From NCBI GenBank assembly GCA_016630955.3, contig CM049985.1, forward strand, positions 2,542,001 to 2,606,000: a stretch of DNA of 64,000 nucleotides, in the 5' to 3' direction. The stretch's first letter is position 1, and the number at the start of each line of letters is the position of its first letter. This DNA is from Didymella arachidicola. Its lineage: Eukaryota; Ascomycota; Dothideomycetes; Pleosporales; Didymellaceae. The position numbers and the translations under genes are program-made. Shown here in pieces: positions 23,787-32,857 of this stretch. Below the pieces are notes generated by a model. That model was not told the origin of the DNA. It saw nothing but the letters and a program-made list of their open reading frames with translations, and did not search any database.

Positions 23787-25739
23787 CTACACCCCCTCCT
23801 TTGCCTTCGGCCGCCGAAAAGGATGCGCCTCAGTATTGAACACCCACTCATCCAAACTCACCACATCGGGCCTCGAAAAAACCAAATAAAAATACTTCAA
23901 CGTCTCCGCCGTCCAAAAACTCTCCATCTTATCCTCCACATTCCCATTCCTTACCGTCGCAGGCCCCTGGCCCCGGTACCGCTGGCCCACCGTGTACGGC
24001 TCCTCGCCGAAGCCAGTTTGACCTGTGACGTCGAGGAGTTGCCCGTTGGCGTAGGGCGTGCGCGTGTGTGCCGCGATGGCGGTGAACATGTCCCACGCGG
24101 CGTCTAGGTACGACTGTTCTCCTGTGATGCGGTAAAGGATGAAGACGGATTCGATGGCTTCGGGGCGGAGGAGGTAGCGCTTATCGCGGATTGAGGTCCA
24201 GCCTGCCGGGAGCCCTTTGTCGAGGGCGAGCTGTGCGGGGTCCGGGGCGTATTTGGTGCCGTGTGCGTAGAGGATTTTATCGTGCCAGAGGGTTTGGTTC
24301 CAGGGGCAGTGGTTGCGGGACTCGCAGGGCAGTGTCTTGAAGACCTCTGGGCTGATGCCCGTGGGCATTGCGGAGTAGGCGTAGATGCAGCCTTTGGTTA
24401 GTTTCTCGCCGAGGTCGATGTGGGATGGTGTGCTGAAGAGGCGCCCTGCGAGGGCGAACATGCCCCCGATGAAGCATGTTAAGTGTTGCATTTCAGGTTC
24501 CAGAGTCACCTCGCCTGGCCTGGAAACGTGGACGTCGCCGCAGAATAAGAGATTTTTGCCAAGCTCCTCGTCCTGAAGCTGAGGACGGTAGAGCATGTGC
24601 TTGTCGATCATGGCCGCCGAATCGGTATAAAGTTTCTTGTATATCTCGTCGGTACCGCCCAGTAATGCGTGCATCTTTGGAAAGTACTCGTAGGTGCTGT
24701 CGGCGAGCGCGCCCAGTGAGAAGAAACGGCTTTGATTAAACTCTTCATTGCGCGCGTTAAGCGTAGTCGGCCAAAGTCCTGGTAAGCGCGTCGAATCCTG
24801 GGTGCGATCGAGGAGATTAGTGATGCGAGCGACAGCATCGTAGAATTTCTCCGATTGCTGACCACCTCCACTCTGATGCTGGAGTATCTGGGCCAGGCGC
24901 GTGAACTCCATCGTCAGGGAGCCAAAACAGGCGAAGCAAATGCTGGTCTCTGCCTTGAGCGGAAGGCCTTCAGGGTCTTTTGCCTTCTCGATATCAAGCC
25001 AACCCGTGGGTGTGTGGTTCTCAGTGTCGAAAGCGCGGTATAGCATCTCGCCGAGCTGTATGGCCTTCTCCAGTAAGACAGGCTCCTGGCTAAGGTCGAA
25101 TGCACTAAGCATGCCGCCCAAATATCGAATCGTCGACTCGAAGACGCTGATAGTCTTCATATTTGACCTGCCAAAGTCGATAGCCGCTACTGCCTGCACG
25201 GCCTCGTAGAATTCTTCTTTCATGCCCATGATCCACAGGGTATCCAAGGAATCCACCAATGTTGCGCCCCAGCCGCCAAAGGTCTCCAGGCCAGCCCCAG
25301 TTATGGGTCTGAGCTCGTCCTGTGCCCATGCATATGTGCGATAGCTGTCCCAGCTACGCTTAAATTCATTTCGCACAGCCACCCTTTGTGTTTCGCGCCG
25401 TTCTCGTTGCTCCTTAGTCTCTACGGGAAAATCGAATTGGACGTTTGGAAGCGTCCGAGGTGGCACGTCTGGCAGCGGTATGTAGGTGTTGACGCTGTTG
25501 TGAACGGGCGCTTTTCTCCAATCGTACGATTGCCTTGATTTGTATGACCGCGAGTGGTCATTCATATACGTTTCGTGGTCCTTGAAAGATATCGCAAGCG
25601 TATCGATAGGTGCGCAGAACCAAGTATAATATGCGCCGAGCGCTACAGCACCGAGGACTAGGTATGTAAGAGCTCGCTGATGTTGGCGCGACATTTTCGA
25701 GTTTCCGACGGTATTGCGTTGTATCTTGATTCTGCGCAT
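23787..25739 (-). CDS. class I alpha-1,2-mannosidase, GH47
   Basis: Intronless, about 650 residues from the ATG at 25739. A second ATG at 25694 is an alternative start, still ahead of the membrane anchor. A short basic N-terminus and one transmembrane segment (about residues 22-41) predict a type II protein of the ER or Golgi lumen. The catalytic (alpha/alpha)7 domain shows GGWGATLVDSLDTLWIMGM, the VFESTIRYLGGMLSAFDL line, the paired Cys of GH47 (FCGDVHVS / HLTCFIGGMF), RPEAIESVFILYRITG with its catalytic Glu, and the terminal FNTEAHPF whose Thr binds calcium. It trims alpha-1,2-linked mannose from N-glycans. Whether it is the ER MNS1 type or a Golgi paralogue is not settled. Confidence 0.9.
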   Translation of the reverse strand: MRRIKIQRNTVGNSKMSRQHQRALTYLVLGAVALGAYYTWFCAPIDTLAISFKDHETYMNDHSRSYKSRQSYDWRKAPVHNSVNTYIPLPDVPPRTLPNVQFDFPVETKEQRERRETQRVAVRNEFKRSWDSYRTYAWAQDELRPITGAGLETFGGWGATLVDSLDTLWIMGMKEEFYEAVQAVAAIDFGRSNMKTISVFESTIRYLGGMLSAFDLSQEPVLLEKAIQLGEMLYRAFDTENHTPTGWLDIEKAKDPEGLPLKAETSICFACFGSLTMEFTRLAQILQHQSGGGQQSEKFYDAVARITNLLDRTQDSTRLPGLWPTTLNARNEEFNQSRFFSLGALADSTYEYFPKMHALLGGTDEIYKKLYTDSAAMIDKHMLYRPQLQDEELGKNLLFCGDVHVSRPGEVTLEPEMQHLTCFIGGMFALAGRLFSTPSHIDLGEKLTKGCIYAYSAMPTGISPEVFKTLPCESRNHCPWNQTLWHDKILYAHGTKYAPDPAQLALDKGLPAGWTSIRDKRYLLRPEAIESVFILYRITGEQSYLDAAWDMFTAIAAHTRTPYANGQLLDVTGQTGFGEEPYTVGQRYRGQGPATVRNGNVEDKMESFWTAETLKYFYLVFSRPDVVSLDEWVFNTEAHPFRRPKAKEGV

Positions 25740-26451
25740 GGTCAGATAAAAAGGCAGTGCGACTGCCACAAGATCTAGAAGTATCGTGGCTGCCTCCTGG
25801 CTCCTAAGTCGTAGGAAACGACTGTATCAAAAGATTGCGACAGTGCCAGCACCATCAAATGGATATGCGAACGGATGTCTGACCGCGGGAAGAGTCAGCA
25901 TATAAGAACAACAAACTAGAATAGAAGATGCTGCCCCAACGGTTCCACGTCGGTGTTGGAGGCTCGCTCGACGTCACGGCAATTCATTTGTTCAGGAGAT
26001 CTATCGCCAAGACGTAGCATGGCCGAATCAAGGAAGGAGCTGCGGTCTATACGTGGACTCAATGTGTTATTCGTTGTAAAGCCTTTGAAGTGCTCAAAAC
26101 TGTGCAGGGTCTTGGAACAGTCGCAATCATCTTCGCGTCCAACGTAGTTGTTTGAGGGGAACTGTCGCAGTCTGGATGGCGCGCCTTAGCGCGTTCTCGA
26201 ACTGGCTCGCTTGGATGCTTGTACCGCGACCCTACGCTCGGCATCACGACGCTCACATCGGACACATAAACGATTCATTCCGATCCAAGAGGCAAGGAAT
26301 ACGTTGTGGATTCTGTGGCAGTGCTTTGAAAGCCTCGATCCTGGTCCAGGTTTTGTCTAACCGTACCCCCACCCACAGGCGCCGCTGTACTTGAGTCCGA
26401 CTACAAGCCATCGATTCTTGAGCGTAACAGTCGTAAAGTCGTCATATGCGC
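25740..26451. other. intergenic region upstream of the GH47 gene
   Basis: 712 bp between the GH47 start and the URA5 stop, both on the minus strand. It should hold the GH47 promoter and URA5 3' UTR. The same frame continues upstream of the chosen ATG only through a GTG codon, so no longer protein is supported. Confidence 0.5.
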
Positions 26452-27153
26452 CTAATCGCTGGCCTTGTATTTCGCCCTGTACTCATCGAGTCTCTTAATG
26501 TCGTCCTCGCTACCCTGGCTTCTCAAGAATTCGACAATGTCGTCCAGTGTAAGGATGGAGAGCACTGGGATGCCGTACTGCTTCCTGACCTCGCCAATGG
26601 CACTCGGTCCGGGTTTGCCATCGTCATCGTTCTCAGTAGGAGTCTTCTCCTGTCTGTCGAAAGCGACGATGATACCAACTAGCTCTCCACCTTCCCTCTT
26701 GATGATGTCGATGGCCTCTCTGATAGCGGTTCCGGCAGTGATGACATCGTCAATAATGACAATCTTCTGGCCCTTGAGCGAGGCGCCAACAATGTTCCCG
26801 CCCTCACCGTGGGTCTTGGCCTCCTTGCGGTTGAAGCTGTAGCTCTTCTTGCCGTACTTCGCGGCATCCAAGTCAGCCAGCTTGTCGATGGTTGTGGCAG
26901 CCAGCGGGATGCCCTTGTAAGCGGGCCCAAACAGAACATCAAAGTCAAACGAGGAATCAGCGTCCCCATGGGCCTTCATGGACTGTGCATAGGCCAAAGA
27001 CATGGAGCGCAGCAAGTCTGCGCGGTGGAAGAGTCCCGCATTGAAAAAGTAGGGCGAGACACGCTTGGACTTGAGGGTGAAAGTGCCAAACTTGAGCGCA
27101 CCAGCAGAGACACACGTCTCAAGGAAGTTTTTTTTGTACTCGGGGAGTGCCAT
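26452..27153 (-). CDS. URA5: orotate phosphoribosyltransferase
   Basis: Converts orotate and PRPP to orotidine 5'-phosphate in pyrimidine synthesis. The ATG at 27153 starts MALPEYKKNFLETCV, the family's usual N-terminus; the frame runs 38 codons further upstream but those residues are not conserved. At 233 residues it matches fungal URA5. Signatures are GTFTLKSKRVSPYFFNAGLF (substrate side), GPAYKGIPLAATT, the KTHGEGGNIVGA flexible loop, and the PRPP-binding motif IVIIDDVITAGTA. No intron. It lies head to head with TIM23 across 329 bp. Confidence 0.96.
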   Translation of the reverse strand: MALPEYKKNFLETCVSAGALKFGTFTLKSKRVSPYFFNAGLFHRADLLRSMSLAYAQSMKAHGDADSSFDFDVLFGPAYKGIPLAATTIDKLADLDAAKYGKKSYSFNRKEAKTHGEGGNIVGASLKGQKIVIIDDVITAGTAIREAIDIIKREGGELVGIIVAFDRQEKTPTENDDDGKPGPSAIGEVRKQYGIPVLSILTLDDIVEFLRSQGSEDDIKRLDEYRAKYKASD

Positions 27154-27482
27154 TTCGTGTAATCGTCTCGTGATGTCGGTGTGGTGTTGAGTATACTTTT
27201 TGTTCCGAGCCTCGGACACTTCTCGAATGGCAGGCGGCAGGGATGGGGCTAGCGTCATCATCGTCAACTTTTATCGTTGCCCATCACCATCAACGCCCCA
27301 TACCCGAGCCGCCATCGCCATCGCCATCGCCTGCGCATCTGTGCCCAGTGTGCCCTTATCTCTTAATACTTGCTGTTTCTCTCCTTTGGCATTTTCGGCG
27401 TTAGGAGATAACCTCGACTTGATCTATCGCGCAGCGCAACCTTCCATCACCACCGCATCGCATCCCTGCCCACGCCTTCAAT
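27154..27482. promoter_or_regulatory. divergent promoter region, URA5 / TIM23
   Basis: 329 bp between opposed starts. The strand leading into TIM23 is pyrimidine-rich, with repeated catcgc-like triplets around 27311-27332, a common pattern just upstream of fungal transcription starts. No named factor site is clear. Confidence 0.5.
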
Positions 27483-28258
27483 ATGGGAGTGTACGCTTCA
27501 CAAGACACGTCGCTGCTATTGCACGATTACTAATGCATCTCCAGTTGGGACATGTTCACGGGCAAGAAGTCGACGGCAGGAGCCTCGCAGTCGCCGCAAG
27601 AACCACACGACAACTTCTCCGCGTCACCATCCGCGCCCGCACCTGTGGCCTTCGATCCCACTACCGCCATTCAGAACCCCTCAGACTTCATTCTCGACCC
27701 CTCGCAATTACATCCTCTCGCCGGTCTGAACCAGGACACACTCGACTACCTCTCCCTCGAAGACTCCGCGCCTGTAGACCACTCCGCACTTCCCAGCCGC
27801 GGCTGGTCAGACGACCTTTGCTACGGAACCGGCGTCAGTTACCTGACTGCTCTGACCATCGGTGGCGCATGGGGTCTGTCCGAGGGCCTGCAGAAGAACC
27901 CTGCGTCGATGCCACCTCGGTTGCGCCTGAACGGTGTCTTGAACGCCGTCACAAGACGAGGGCCTTTCCTGGGCAACAGCGCCGGTGTCATTGCCTTGAT
28001 CTACAACGGCACAAACAGCACCATTGGCGCCCTTCGCGGCAAGCACGACCCCACCAACAGCGTTGTCGCCGGCGCCATATCTGGTGCTATTTTCAAAAGC
28101 ACACGCGGAACACGGCCGATGGCCATCAGCGCAGCTGTCTGCGCATCTGTAGCAGGCACATGGGCTGTATGTTGATATACCTCCGAACGTGAGCTCCCGC
28201 GCTAATAGTACACCAGATCACACGAAAGGTCTTCTTCGAGCCTGCCCCCGAGGTATAG
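27483..28258 (+). CDS. TIM23: mitochondrial inner-membrane translocase subunit Tim23
   Basis: Channel subunit of the presequence translocase. Three exons: 27483-27490 (only 8 nt), 27545-28166 and 28217-28258, giving 223 residues. The tiny first exon supplies MGV, joined in phase to WDMFTGKK; a TACTAAT-like branch site lies near 27529-27535. The intermembrane-space part (SDFILDPSQLHPLAGLNQDT, LDYLSLED) is typical, followed by four hydrophobic segments with the Tim17/22/23 glycine-rich pattern (GVSYLTALTIGGAWGL, GPFLGNSAGVIALIYN). The last exon gives ITRKVFFEPAPEV, the conserved C-terminus; without it the protein would end early at a stop inside intron 2. Both junctions are phase-consistent. 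Confidence 0.93.
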
Positions 28259-29316
28259 AAGCCTACGACCCCCTTACAAACGACCCGAGCACACCACCTG
28301 GACTACCAAAAACTCTGACGCTTTTCACTTCGATATTCGACCTTTTTGCATCGCTTCTGCTCGACTCGGCGTCCTTCTCACCACTCTCCACGCGGGCTCG
28401 GCCCAATGTACAATACTTGTGTCAACGGTGGAGGATACTGGATGCATGTCTCTTAGATGAGAACGGGCGGTCTTCAGCTTCTTGGGTTCAAGAGCATATG
28501 TTGGCGTGTATTGTGTATTTTTGTAAGACCTATGGACGGCGCAAAATAATGCATATTGAAACAAACCAAAACGAAACAATCTACTGGGAGATTCACATGA
28601 TTCTTGAATACGCTGAGCACGCATTATTCTTGCTGAAGTCTTGAACGGCATACTCTTTATTCGGAGGAATTGGCGTACAATGCGATCGCCATCAGCGACG
28701 ATTGTCATGGATAGCCAAGGCGCCCTATGGGACCATACCAACCCATTTAAAGTTTGGGTAAAAGAAACATACGTGGCGAGATTTGCACACATATCTCTCA
28801 TCAGTTGAATAGCGACAGTCCGGGTCGGAATAGTAAGCGCTAAGATGGCGAGGCGCAAGCGACTGCTCGCAGTATGTAGTGTGTTTTTGTTATAAAAAGC
28901 TATGGGTTGACCAGCTCCGTTGAGGGCACTGGCCGGGTATCTCAGAAAGCCATCCGCAAATCCGAACTTTCAAGTTCCTGTCTCTCCTTGGGTGCGCCAA
29001 AGCGCGACCGTCCCCTTCTGTTTGCCATTACGGTCATTATGGTCGTCGGGTTGAATAGACGCCTTCCAGATACTATGATTTGCAATTGTGTGGATGCACA
29101 TCCCACGTGCTACGGCAGGTCCCCAGGACCGCCGGTTTTGAATGGGGGGTTAAAAAAGATAAACGCCAAACCTATGACTACGCTTGTTGAGATGCGGAAA
29201 ACATCATGCCTGACTGGGTATCATGATGTCGTGATATGAGAGACGAAATGCGAAATATGTACCGGTCTTGCTGTGTTGAATGTAGTAAGATCGTAATTCA
29301 CCTGGTGGGTGATAGT
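28259..29316. other. convergent 3' intergenic region
   Basis: 1.06 kb between the TIM23 and MET13 stops. Open frames of 110-177 codons occur on both strands but have no domain or codon pattern like the neighbours. Nothing else recognised. Confidence 0.45.
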
Positions 29317-31397
29317 CTAAGTGGAGACTGCAAGGTTCTTGACGCCGTTGGTGACCTCAACTGCGGCCGCCTTGGCGGTCTCGAGAAGGGATTGCTCGTC
29401 CTTCTGCTCCTTAGGGTCCTTCTGGGTGACAGAAGGTTTGCCATCAGAGCTGCCGTTCAAGGTGCCGTTCGTGTCATTTGTCTCCATGTGGTCAGTGGTA
29501 GCAGTGAGACCGCTTTCGAATTTCTTTTCCATACCGTCGACCTTCAGCCCGTTGAAAAGTGGGAAAATGCCACTTGTGACATGGAAGTCATTGTGGACGA
29601 TGTTGAGAAGGTACCAGTTGTCAACCAAGTCGCCGATAACGTATCTAGCAGGGCTGGTGCTGGCGTGACAGTTGGCCCAGTCTTGGCCTAGGCGGTAGAA
29701 TTCGTCCTTCCAAGCAAGGAAACTGACAGTTTCAACGATGGTAGGCTGAACGATCTCCTTGCCAGGGAAAACGCCCCAGGTGACGGCGTTGGGTCCTTCG
29801 CCAAGAGCGTTGGTCTTCAGGTCGCCAGTCTTGTTGACTGCATAGTATGTGAACTCAGGATCACGCTCAATGCGAGTGATGATCTCGGCGATGTACTCAG
29901 GAGAGACAAGAACCTCAAGGTATGATTTCTGGTAGACGTAGCCGTTGCGAGGTCCCCAACCAAATGTTGGGTCCGACGACTTGGCTCCATTGACAGCTGG
30001 CTGCGAGTTGATGGTCAAGAAACCGCGTCTGTTCAAGTCGACAAGATCCTGCTGGATTTGGTTCGCCTCCTCAGTGATGGGCTGCTCACTCCACGGCAGG
30101 GACTCGAGATCGCCCTGCATGTAGCGGACAAAGAGGTCGGAAATGTCCTGCACCGATGTTGGTGTGCCCCAGAGCTTGATGTTCTGCTCGTTTGTTCCCT
30201 TCAATCCAACACCATAGGAGTCAAGCTCGCCAAAAGCGGGCGAACGAGAATCACCCCATCGGCCGTTGGGGAACTCGTCCCAGTCTTGTGTTCGAGCGAC
30301 ATAGGATCGGTTGCGGTTGCGCCAGAAAATCGGTCGGACGTTCTCGTCGCGGCGGTTGAGACCGAGAGATGGCCGCCACGGAAGAGGCTTTTCGAGCGGA
30401 GACTCGACGTCAGGTAAGAGCTCGAGCTCCTCAAGAACCATACGTGTGGCCTGCGCCAAGTTCATGGTGTAGCTACATAGGTCAGCAAAGCTACAGGCGA
30501 GCAACACGCGCAACTTACAAGTGCAGGTGCAGGATGCCGGCATCGATCAGCTTCCGGCACATCTCTGCTACGAGCTCGCAGCCGACCTCACGCACCTGTA
30601 CATCATCGTTCTTGATGGGCTCCAACGCCTCTGTCCAGTCTTTTGGTACGTTGCAGCGGGTCCAAGTTGCCCGGCGAAGAAAGGCTGCGTGAGTGTGAAT
30701 CGGCATGATGCCGGGCACGATGGGTACATCGATACTCTTAGCGCGCACCTTCTTGACCCAGTCGAGGAAGATGTCGGTGTCGTAGAACATCTGCGTCACA
30801 ACAAAGGTGGCACCGGCATCAACCTTCTCCTTCAAGTGATCGATGAGCTGGTCGACATCATCATTATCATCGCAACCTTCCGCGTATGCCGCCACACCGA
30901 TGTCGAAGTGGTTGCCGTACTTGTCCTTGATGTACTTGACCAAGTCCTTTGCGTAGCGGAAACCACCCTCGGTCGCCTCCCACTTCTCTCGTTCGCGTGG
31001 AGGGTCGCCTCGTAAAGCGAGGATATTTGTGCAGCCAGCCTGGTATGCATCGCTGAGGGCTTCATCGAGCTTCGATCGTGCCATGTCGGTACAAGTCAAG
31101 TGCATGAGTGTCTCGAGTCCGTACACCGTCTGGGCGACCTTGACCATTTCGGTGGTCAGCTTCGAGTGGCGGCCACCGGCGCCCCAGGTGATGTCAATGA
31201 ACTGGGGACCGAAGCCATGCATGCGGTCCATACGATCGTAAAGATTTTGAACACCCTATGTAGGTCAGCCATTTTGCCCTTCTTGGCTTCTGAGGAACGA
31301 TGTAGCGTACCTGGGCGGTTTTGGGCGGAAAGAACTCGAAGGAGAAGGTGGGTTTCCCTTCAGCCCTCGAGCGGGCGAGCTTTTCGGAGATATGCAT
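29317..31397 (-). CDS. MET13: methylenetetrahydrofolate reductase, Met13 type
   Basis: Reduces 5,10-methylenetetrahydrofolate to 5-methyltetrahydrofolate for methionine synthesis, using FAD. Three exons (31397-31311, 31255-30519, 30472-29317) give 659 residues. The N-terminal barrel shows FSFEFFPPKTAQ, GVQNLYDRMDRM, FIDITWGAGGR, HLTCTDM, NILALRGDPPRE and TQMFYDTDIF. The second junction restores HLHFYTMNLA. GVQNLYDRMDRM and GGFRYAKDLVKYIK match the Met13 rather than the Met12 paralogue. The C-terminal regulatory domain (from about residue 310) includes WGPRNGYVYQKSYLEV and NAVTWGVFPGKEI. A poorly conserved acidic and Ala-rich tail of about 65 residues follows. Head to head with the TIM-like gene. 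Confidence 0.95.
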
Positions 31398-32089
31398 TCT
31401 GACGACTCAAAGGACAAGACAAAGACGAGGAAAGGAAAAATCAGTGGAGACTGGAGGTCGTCAGTAACTTGTCAAATGTCCCTCATGTATGCAGGTACCC
31501 CACACACGCTCGGATGTTGGACTTACCAGGGTACTAAGCGCAGTAGTTTACGCGGGCCCAACGATCAGCAAGTTGTCTGGGCATGTAGGCACAGTGTGCG
31601 GTAGATGAGATAGAGCGTGATTTCCGTTGTAGTTCACAAAACCAATTGAGCCATGGGCGGAAGTTTTCGTTGGAAATGCAGCGCATCCTATTCCTGAAAG
31701 AGTGTCCGCCTGCCTCCGATGCGGTCTCGGAGGCGGGCGCCCGTGGCCGTCGCCCTGCGCTAACATCACCTTCGTGACGCGCACACTATCTCTGCTGGCT
31801 CCAATTAATGACTATTTGTTTTGCCCGTGTCCAATGTCAACATTCATGTGTAAGATGAGCATTGTTTGTGCGACAGTCACACGTATGGCGTAGCATGACC
31901 GTCTAGAGCGCTGCGCCCTGTCTCACCCAACCCCACATAGGACTAACCCCTCAGTGCGGGCGCGGCAGTTCATTCGGTACGACAAGCGTTACCCAATACA
32001 GCGGTTCGGGCACACGAATGGGACACGCTTCTGTCTGTTCTTGTATTCCTCCATACCTCACTTCTCGCTCATCGCATTGACCGTTCGCC
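31398..32089. promoter_or_regulatory. divergent intergenic region, MET13 / TIM-like
   Basis: 692 bp between opposed starts. I looked for a CACGTG site that might tie MET13 to sulfur regulation and saw none here. Otherwise nothing distinctive. Confidence 0.45.
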
Positions 32090-32857
32090 ATGCCGCCCAT
32101 CACGCGTCCTCGCCGCATCGTCGGTGTGTCCCTCAAGATGTACTTCGATCTGACAAGCACACTCTCGTACGTTCGCGGAGTGTTGCAATTGGATGGCGAT
32201 GCCTGGAACGCAAATGTCGACCTCTTCGTAATTCCTGACTTCGTCTCGCTCACCGAATCGAAACGCATCATCGAATCCTCTTCTATTATGCTTGGCGCAC
32301 AAGACACACATTGGGAAGACAAGGGCGCCTTCACAGGAGAGGTTAGCCCTGTAGTGTTACGGCAAGCAGGCGCGAGGATCGTTGAGATTGGGCATGCTGA
32401 ACGAAGGGCGTTGTTTGGCGAGACAGACGAGAGGGTTGCAAAGAAGGCTGCTGCTACTGCGAGGAATGGGCTGATCCCACTCGTCTGCATTGGCGAGAAG
32501 ACGCACCACAGCATAGCCTCAGCCGCAGTAGGCGCGGCGATACAAGAGTGTAGACCACAAGTAACATCGGTGCTGGCCGCAGTGCCTGACGATCAAGAGG
32601 TTATCTTAGCTTATGAGCCAGTGTGGGCCATTGGCGCAAAGGAGCCTGCAGACCCTGATCATGTTGTCAATGTCACCAAAGAGCTACGGAAACTTGCAGC
32701 TGGCAGGAGCGGTGTCACAAGGATCGTATACGGCGGCAGCGCTGGGCCAGGCACATTTGCAAAGATCGCCGAAGGCGTGGATGGCTTGTTCCTCGGGCGG
32801 TTTGCCCATGACATTCAGAACCTCAAGAAAGTGATCGAGGAAGTGGGCGGAGCCTAG
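32090..32857 (+). CDS. triosephosphate-isomerase-family protein, divergent paralogue
   Basis: Intronless, 255 residues, a full TIM barrel. The catalytic Lys16, His102 (IGHAERR) and Glu176 (AYEPVWAIG) of triosephosphate isomerase are present, as are the phosphate motif YGGSAGPG and the FLGRF strand. Two differences stand out: the usual Asn of the NxK motif is Ser14 (SLK), and the mobile loop 6 reads GAKEPADP in place of the GTGK type. These changes resemble the isomerases acting on tetrulose phosphates (EryH/DerI/LerI group) more than glycolytic Tpi, so a role in sugar or polyol catabolism is inferred. Glycolytic TPI is usually a separate intron-containing gene in this class of fungi. Confidence 0.82.
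   Translation: MPPITRPRRIVGVSLKMYFDLTSTLSYVRGVLQLDGDAWNANVDLFVIPDFVSLTESKRIIESSSIMLGAQDTHWEDKGAFTGEVSPVVLRQAGARIVEIGHAERRALFGETDERVAKKAAATARNGLIPLVCIGEKTHHSIASAAVGAAIQECRPQVTSVLAAVPDDQEVILAYEPVWAIGAKEPADPDHVVNVTKELRKLAAGRSGVTRIVYGGSAGPGTFAKIAEGVDGLFLGRFAHDIQNLKKVIEEVGGA

Noticed and set aside
25740..25769. Ten-residue N-terminal extension of the GH47 protein
   Set aside because: It would have to begin at a GTG codon; the ATG at 25739 in a good context is preferred.
27154..27267. 38-residue N-terminal extension of URA5
   Set aside because: Family members begin at MALPEYKK; the upstream residues show no conserved character and lie in the shared promoter.
27200..28192. 330-codon plus-strand frame overlapping TIM23 and the URA5 promoter
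   Set aside because: It is in another frame over TIM23, Arg/His/Ser-rich, and has no domain. The TIM23 frame explains the sequence.
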